Shown in pieces: positions 52,401 to 61,400 of a stretch of DNA of 64,000 nucleotides. Both the position numbers and the translations under genes were made by a program. This DNA comes from Anthopleura xanthogrammica. Taxonomy: Eukaryota > Cnidaria > Anthozoa > Actiniaria > Actiniidae. Below the pieces are notes generated by a model. The model had not been told where the DNA came from, made no database searches, and was given only the letters and a program-made list of their open reading frames with translations. The stretch spans positions 6,249,071 to 6,313,070 of the forward strand of contig OZ025209.1 of assembly GCA_964019055.1 (NCBI GenBank), in the 5' to 3' direction. Position 1 is the stretch's first letter, and every line of letters starts with the position of its first letter.

Positions 52401-55400
52401 AAACACGGTTTACAGGAACACTTCGGTACTCCTGCTCATCAAATAAAGGAACTGCCAGTGACATCGTAGGATCTGAAAGAGGAGAAAAAGATTAGTTAAT
52501 TAGGGCGCGAATACACGAAGGAATTTTCTCTGCAACTTGTCTCGCAACGGCGTTGCGAAACAAGTTGCAAGAGAGTTTACACGGTGCAACGGAGACGCGA
52601 TCGTTGCCACAAGTAGAAACGAATTCTAATTTTCGCAACGATTGCTGCAACGTGTCTTGCAACATTTTTCAAAAAGCCCTCTTCCGAGATAGGCTCCGTG
52701 CTAAATTGAATTTATTCTTTTCTTCACGAATCACTGAGCATTTAGCACAGAGCCTCACACTGAAATCTTTGTGCGTGACAAGCGAAGCGAAGCATATCTC
52801 GGGGTTGGCTATTGCACTGTAGGTTATACGCCGCAATGCTCCATATATATGCAACTTGTGTTGCAACGCCGTTGCGAGACAAGTTGCACGAAGCATTGCA
52901 CCGTGTAACCTACACTGCAATTTGAAAAATGTTGCGAGACAAGTTGCAGCAATCGTTACGAAAAGTAGAATTCGTTTCTACTTTCGGCAACGATTGCGTC
53001 TCCGTTGCACCGTGTAAACGCTCTTGCAATTTGTTTCGCAACCCCGTTGCGAGACAAGTTGCAGAGAAAATTGCACCGTGTAATCGCGCCTTTAGTAATT
53101 TATCATCATCGTCATCACTTTAGCGTGTGGCGCGCGACCGAGCTTGGGGCGCGGAAGGTAATCATTGTTCCATCAACCGTATAACCATCAACCCGCTGGG
53201 CTCGGTGTCGTATGTGGGTAGAGTTGTTAGTTGGTTCTCTCCTGGAACTCAATACCAACAGAACCTAAGAGAAAACTCCTTATAACCTCAAACAGATGTC
53301 AAACCTTTAGGAATATTGAGCTGCTCCAGTGTTTCTTTGGGAGTTACACACGTCGTTGTTGGGAGTAACGAGATGAAAGAGGCACTCATATGTATCTCCA
53401 AAGGTGGTGCATTGGATGGCTGTTTTCCATGAAAAGAAGGCAGAAAAATAAAAGATAAAAAATAATAAATAAATAAATAAAAATTAATAAATCATAGATA
53501 AATAGAGATTATCACCTGTTAAGAGCCTGATATCGTTTTTATTTACGAGTTTCCCGTCATATCGCGAACAAGCGAGTCCGCGAGCGAGTGAGCGATATGA
53601 TACGGAAAACGAGTGAATAAAAATGATATCAGCTCTTAACATGTAATAATTTGTTTATTACACATTAAGGGTCGATTATATATTATTATATATCGCGAGG
53701 TTTTATTGGACAGTTTGCCGTGAAGTGATATCGTATCACTTCACTGATATGGTTTTTATTCACGGCTTTATTTCACGGATATCGACCCTAAATGTGTAAT
53801 AAAACACTTTATAATAGTCTACTTCAGAGATATGCCTCGCTTGTCATGCACAAATGTTTCAGTACGAAACGACGTGTCAAATTAAATTAATTCTTTTCTC
53901 CTGTCATATGAGACACTGAGCATTTAGCACGGTGCCTCATATTGAAACCTTTGTGCTTGACAAGCGAAGCATATCTCGGAACAGGTCCATTGCAGTGGCA
54001 GTTTGAATATTTCTAATATTAGGCGGAACTGCGCATGTTCAGAAAAACAAAGAAATTACACTAGAAATCTGTAATATTTGGGTGAGTAACGTTGGGCAAA
54101 AACAATGCAATGTTTTGGTATGACAAGATATTTCATTTCGCAAAGGAGCAAATTTCTACTGTTTTGCCGTACAGCATGCACCCCTCTATAACAATCATGG
54201 AAACGTGCAAAAAAAACAAAAAAAAAATCAGGAGAAACTTGTTTTTACGATGAATAATTCCACGAACCTTTTTAATTAATTTAGTCATCTCTACCACATA
54301 TAGGTCTGTGGCTCTTCTTCTCCACAAGCGGCCATTACTGTCCGACAGCACTCCAAGTACAAGTAGGTTAAAGAGTACGTATTCTAAACCTTCAGTTACC
54401 TGAACGAAAAAAAGACACCAATAGACCCCTTAACCTCATGACGTTTCATTCCTAAACTACCACAACCCTTTTCAAAATCTATTTTCATATTTAAATGTTA
54501 AAACTCCTTTGAGAATACCAAGACAATAGTGAAAATTAGCTCGACAAAAAGAGCTATCGAAAAGGATTCTGGAAGTTTAGGTATAAAACGTCATCACATG
54601 ATTGAGGCCTATTGTACGTCATCCTATTTAAGGTAGAAATCTCAACTTGACTTTGCATGTCGGAATGCAGCTCAATATTTGGAGGGCAAAACAATAGGTT
54701 CCAATTCTCAGGGTATTGAAATTCTTTTGTTTTGCCCTCCAAATTGAGCTGCATTCCGACGTGCTGCAAGGGGTCTATTGCCAAAACGATTTGCATTAGT
54801 TTTCAGACCCGAAACAATCTAATGTTCTCAAATGTTTTGGTTGATTTTATAAACTAGTTAATTTGACACGCGTGAAAAACGTCTGCGCATGCTCTAAGTC
54901 CGCATTCAAATTAGTCAAAAGCGTCTTCGTGCTATTGTAGAAATATGCAAATTTGACTTTCACACTAGCCTGAAGAATAGTCTTTACAAAATGCCAAAAC
55001 TTAAAGTCAGTTCTTGAAACTTAAGGCTAATTCTTTCATGTTGCCTTTATTAATACAGTATCTTGGTCTCACAAAAGTATACCCACGAAGTTTTTTGTAT
55101 ACTCGGAGAAAGCAAGCATTTATTTTCTCACTAAAACTCTTGTAAATTCTTGGAAAGCGTGCTGAAAGGCACGCATGCGGAAACGTTTTTCTCTAGTGTC
55201 AGTTAATTAAGTATTATTGGGCATTATGTTTCATCCAGCGTTAAAGGGCAAACAAAGAAATAATGCTCAAGGGAATGACATGTGGCCTGAAATGAGAAAA
55301 CATTATCTCGTAAGCCACCGGACCAACAGGCTTGCCATCTGCGCTTACAGACCCGCCTAAGGCCCGGTTCAAACGTCGAACTTCTCATGAGCCGAACGCA

Positions 55401-58400
55401 TTGAAAAATATAGTTAACGAGGCTGTATTCTTTCAGTGATGTCATTAGGTTCGGCTCATGAGAAGATAAACGTTTGAACTGGGTCCAAGTCTCTTCTAGG
55501 CCATAGCAAAGCACGGATGGAGAATTTCAATAAATTGTAAATTGTAAAAATGTATACAATGTAATAAATACAAACAGGACTGAAAAACGAGCCAGCGGTT
55601 GGTGGTCAAATCGCGGGCTCACCTAGCTTTCATATAAAATGTCTATGTTTTTGACAAAACGCCAAAACCATCTACAAAAGTGCAAAAAGCCTATTTCTAA
55701 AAAGTTAAGAAAAATTCCAATTTAGATATATTAATTGATGAGAAAGACATGTTTTATCGTATGTAGACTTTTTCTAGTCTTTGTACAAACGCGCTATTTA
55801 CCGAAAACCTCGACCAATTTACGTAAAAAATGTGCATTTTGCAGACATTTTTGCAAGGTTTACAAAGCGGACTTGGCGCATGCGCATACGTTATTCAGTC
55901 CTGTCAAGAATAGGCAGAGGTTTCACGAATACTAACCGAGGGAGAAACGTCTAGATGTATTATCCTCGAGACGGGGAGATTTGCCTTCACTGGATTCTGC
56001 CATAGTGCATCAAGAATTGCGCAGGTGTTAACCACGGCACGATGTAGAGGTACTGTGATGGCCAGCTTGACTTTCTCGTGTTCTTTTGACTCCTTTACCT
56101 TGCGGTTGTTTTCTAGCTTTAACAATTTTTCTGAAAGCCTTGAGACCAATAAAGACTTACCAACGCCTGCACGGTTGGACGAAACCACTCTGATTCCTAG
56201 CCTTTAGAAGAAAGAAAATCAAAACCTCCGTCATATATCCCAATTTATATAAATTGCTTGATGTGTGTTCGTTTGTATTACTTAAGTTTCTTAGCTGATT
56301 TTATGTTGTTTGGAATGCAAGTCGGCTTCTTATTTAACTAGATAGAGATAATTTCTTTAACGGTGATGTATAATGTGTAAAACTGTAATGGTGATAATTT
56401 GGGAACCGTTCATTGTTTATCATGAGGAGGGGGTATGGGTGAGAAAATAGAAAAAATAAAATTTTCCCTGCAACTCCCCTTAACATGCCCAATTTTTTTC
56501 GGAACCCCCTGTTTATTCCCAACATTTTGAAGTCTCCTATATATAACTTATGAATAATTTCAAGAACCTTCTTTTCAGGGTCCCCATTTTCTCACCCATA
56601 TCCACTCCCCTTAAGTTAAAAATCCTGCAAAACACACTTGTCTGGATCGAGATTACAGGCATGTATCCATTGAATTTCTTCTCCATCGATGTATCCTGTT
56701 AGTGGTTCTGTGCATGTGAATTGTCTTCTTAAGTAGTCAGACAGAACTTCAGCAGGGGCAGAGATCGGAGCGTTTATCCTGTAGCTATCGAAGGCAGCAA
56801 TGATGTGGGAACGATCCTCATTCTGCGTACTACACAATACCAGGATCCTGTAACCTACACAGAAAAATTTATAAAGAAAATAATTTACTTTTACAAGAAC
56901 TAAAATAGCGGGTCCATTTCTATTCATCTTGAGTCTTGGGAACAGGGTTTCTTCCAGTAACATCCCTCTCAGCTCTGGGGGTCTCGGGTTCGATTCCTAG
57001 ACTCGATGAACATGTGAACTGAGAGGTGGTTTGGTCTCCCTCTATGATTCCAGGTTTTTTCTCCAGGTTCTCCGGTTTTCCTCCCTCCGCAAAACCTAAA
57101 ACGCTAATTTCTAATTCGATCTGTGAATTAGCCATACCCTGACTTTTGATCAGCCCATAGCAGAGGTGTTTCTCAGGGTATCGATAAATTTGAAGGTTTT
57201 TTTTGAAGGTTCATGCAACTAAAAAAAAACATGCTGGCACTCAGTTTACTTACCAAGGGTTGTCCCTGCAAACTCCTTCCTAAGAGTACTAAACGCGTTT
57301 AGAGCGGCCTGACTGACGTTATAGTCAAGGAGATCAGGACTGACTAAGCAGTAAATCTGCTCACTCAAGTCTCCAAAAGCACGCCACCAGAATAATTCTA
57401 CCTTTAGATGAAAAAATCCACAAGAATTATAGAAGAATAGTTTATCTGAAAATCACTTTTCTAAATCACAGGGATTTCAATCGAAGCCGACAACCGGTGA
57501 ATCCCAAACCTGAGCTGCCGAGAGCCGCCTACTTTTGAGATTCCATGTCCCAATGCAATTTTAATGAAATATCTGAAATCTCTTAACACTTTGTCAACTT
57601 ACTTCTTCTTCTGTAGTATCTGGCGAACAGACGAGAACTTCACTTGGGGTAGGAACAGTGTTCTCTCCATATTTCATGTACAACGATAAAACAGTGGGGA
57701 AAATCTCGCCTGGTAAAATGAACAGTACGTATTAACTCGGTTACCCAAACCACAAACAACAATAAACAAGATTAAATTCACGAAAGCCAAGTACCTTGGT
57801 CAACTAGAACCAGATTAGGTTGATCAACTTTGAGATATTCGGGAAATCGCCTAGACTTGGGTTTTTTACCTATGCCAGGAAAGAAGACAATAAATCAATG
57901 ACTTAGCTTTTGAATTCTTTTTTTGTGTGTGTGCTAAACTTGTCGTATAGTATGCACTGCATGGTACACTTTGGTAGATATCAGGTCTTAGGGACAGGTC
58001 ATTATTTGTTATAGGGAGAACTTTTCTTAAGCCGATCCCCCCTCAATAGGCTCAATAGGGGTTGCTACTCTCTCATCTTTGTGCCGGTGATCCCCCTTTG
58101 ATAACTGTATCGCTGATCCCCCTCCAGTTGTCTAACAACTAGGTTCTCCCCCCTGAATCCTCCAAATCTCCCTCCCCAGGCGATAAATAATGACCGGTCC
58201 CGCCCTTAGCGTACGGTCCGTACGGATGCTCTTAGGAGGTAATAGTAAGATAAAATATATCAGGGTAATAGAAGATTATAGATAGTTTGCCATGTAGACA
58301 TGCCATACATGTTGCAGCGAGGTTGACGAGTATAGACCCGAGTACGTCTAAAGTCAGGTATATCCGGTCAGTGTCTTCTTCCATTTCGTCGTCGTCGTCA

Positions 58401-61400
58401 CTGGGGTAAAAAAATATTATTCATTAAATAAATACTAAAATGCATTAGAATTATCCATCCAAAATAGAAAGACTGGAAGGGAAGAAAGGAAAGGAAAGGG
58501 AGGGAGGGAAGAAAGAAGGAATGAGTTTATTAGCATTGAAACTCAAATATTATGGGGTAAGAAACAGCTGGGATTTGACGTTTAGTGAAAGAAATTCCTA
58601 ACCTTTGATCCACTTCAACATCACTTTCTGCCACTTCGTTTCCAGCTGCATCAATTTTTATCCTAAGAATTTCTTTCAATGTTGTAATTAGCTCTTCATT
58701 TGTTATGTCAAGATTCACACTCTCGAGTAAGGTGTATACTTGTAGCGGTACATCCAGGCTTGAGGCATGGCGCAATAGACCAAGTTCTCTTCTCAACACA
58801 AGAATCTGTTTCGCTGTAAAGTGATTCAATTCCTTATACTCTCGTCGTTTCCTGTGGACATCATCTTGCCACGTCTTGAGTCTATTTTCCATGGCAAGAG
58901 TTGTTTCCACTATTTCCTTATAAACAGATCTAGACCCGTGTGGTTCCTGGTTTTCTGAACACTTGACCTCTTTGCTCCATCTTAGATACTGATCGTCACC
59001 AGCTTCACAAAGGTCGATGTAAAGTTGACCAACTCTCATTATTCCTTCTAGTATCTTAAGAAGAATAAACAAAATTGCAAACTTTTCACTATAATAATGA
59101 AATAATTGACCTTTCCAAGGTTGCGCTGAATTTCGGGGCTGTCTTTTTTGGGGGGGCTGTCTTTTTTTTGGGGGGGGGCTGTCTTTTTTTTTGGGGGGGG
59201 GCTGTCTTTTGGGGGCTGTGTTTTGGGGGGGCTGTGTTTTGGGGGGCTGCGTTTTGGGGGGGGCTGAGTTTTGGGGGGCTGTGTTTTGGGGGGCTGTGTT
59301 TTGGGGGGCTGTCTTTTGGGGGGGCTGTCTTTTGGGGGAGGAGGGCTGTCTTAGGGGACGCCATTTTTTCAATATGGCGGAAAGCTTAACAAACTCTATT
59401 GGAAAACAGACCGTAAACCAAAGTGAATGAGACTCGATTCGAAAACTAAAGACTGTAAAACGAAAAAGACAAATAGCGTTCCCTAAAACAGCTCCATGAT
59501 TTGGCGCGCGGCCTGCTCGTTACTTTTTTCCACGTCACCCGGGACTTTGTTGTGTGTGTAATATATGTAACACTTTTATACCAAAAACCCCTAAAATTTG
59601 TCCTATGGGCTCTATGCATGGAAATCATTAAAAATCTGTACCTCTACAAACTTGTTGATCTCCTCAGTGCTTTCAATACAATCTTTATTCTGCAGCTTGG
59701 CAGTTTTACCGGCGATCAGCATAAGCTTACTTTGTAAATCCTTCAAGTCATTTAGAGAATACTTTTTCAGCTCTGTTTCTGTTTCATCGTCATGTCGACG
59801 AGGGTCTACCGGTGCTTGGTCGATTGGCACCGTCAGCGTCATCACGTGCTCTAATGACATTTTCTCACTGGACATAAAGATGCTTCTGGTAGTATTTTCT
59901 ATAGTTATATGGCCGACACGATACACACCCGACGAATTGATGGCTTTGGTTTGCATCAAAGATGACATCTCTACAGAGCCATGAGATTTTTCGACCGCCT
60001 TCAGCCATTCTAAGTGACGATGGGTTTCGTACTGTTGAGGAAACATTGCGCAATTAACCCCCAAAAAAACAATCGAAACCAAGTCAGGGGCAGATCCAGG
60101 AATCTGAGAAAGGGGCCCGCGAAAAATTGGGCGTTAGAAGAATCTACCTGCTGACTATGCTTTCCAGAAATGCTGCGTTCTAGAGAAATTTTGGACAACA
60201 AAAAAAAACAAAACAATGAATCCCAAACTAAAAGGGAGGGCCGCATCGCCATCGCTGCAAGTCAACAACTTTTCTGACGCGCGCCTTATTCAACCCTCTT
60301 TCTACATAAATCTAAAGCATTTCCTGCATTTCTTTGGCATCTATTTATATTTTACGCAGACGGGACTAGAATTTGATCATGATCGAAGGGATAAACGCTC
60401 TTTGCAATACTTATAGGGTTGATAAGGTCCAAGGACGAAAATAGTTCCTTATTGTAAAACATGTTTTTCGTGCGTAATACACAGTAAAATGTTTAGAAGT
60501 CTTTGGAAGTCTTGTCAAGAAAAATATTATGTGTCGCTCTTCCAGGGAAAGCGATCAACTCAGCTGTAAGTCAGGGGTACAAATAATTCTGGCGTTTACA
60601 AGAAATGAGACGCGCGAGGTTTTCAAACCCTATCAGAACGGGTAATAGAGTTGTAAAGTACTAACCAGCTTTGTTGGAAGTTGCTTGTCGTCTTTCAGAG
60701 CGTTCCAGACTGATTGACACGCCGTCATTAATTCAGTGAACCCAATCTCCACATCAAAATCAAAGATGAGAGAGGCAAAGTTAAGGCAGCTTGTATGGAA
60801 GTTAGAAATACGGTCCACCTCAAGGTCGTTTTCGCCTGCTGAAATCATTGCCAGGTCAACTAGAGTACTTAATGCACTCGTGTCTGTAAAATAATAACAA
60901 GGTGTTAAATTTGAGTTATTAGTTTAGTACAGAAGATGAATCCACGTGTGTATTGTAATTTCTATATACTGAATATCTCGGCAACGAAAAGAGATATCAA
61001 AGAATAGTAAACGCCATTCTTATTTGTTTTATAAGGGTTTTCAAATCATGAAGGCATCCTGTGCGCATTAGCTGAACTTTAAGATACATTAATTCCACTG
61101 CTGTAAAACTGGAAATAATCTTTTTGGGCGTGGTGCTACATCGCAAATAGCCCACTTTCGATAATAATTCTGGTTGAGTGATTACGCACAAAGTAATTCG
61201 AGAATATATTAAGATTACTCCATTGTTTCCCGGAGCCTTGCCTTGGATTGCTTTTTCCGTGATCAATCCTCCAGAATATCGAAAGTGGGCTATTTGTCGG
61301 CATGTGGTCTTCTATCGCGCGCTCTGCCAATTTTTATGCTTGTTACCAAGAACTGAACAATTCAGTACAATTCGTGCACCATTTTCCTGCACTACTAGTA

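Noticed and set aside
56847..56850. TTACAG as the exon 11 acceptor
   Set aside because: It breaks phase with exon 10; the upstream TGTGTAG at 56855 restores it.
59055..59372. Pro/Lys-rich N-terminal extension of exon 6
   Set aside because: Product of the G-rich minisatellite; a good acceptor at 59055 in phase with exon 5 ends the exon there.
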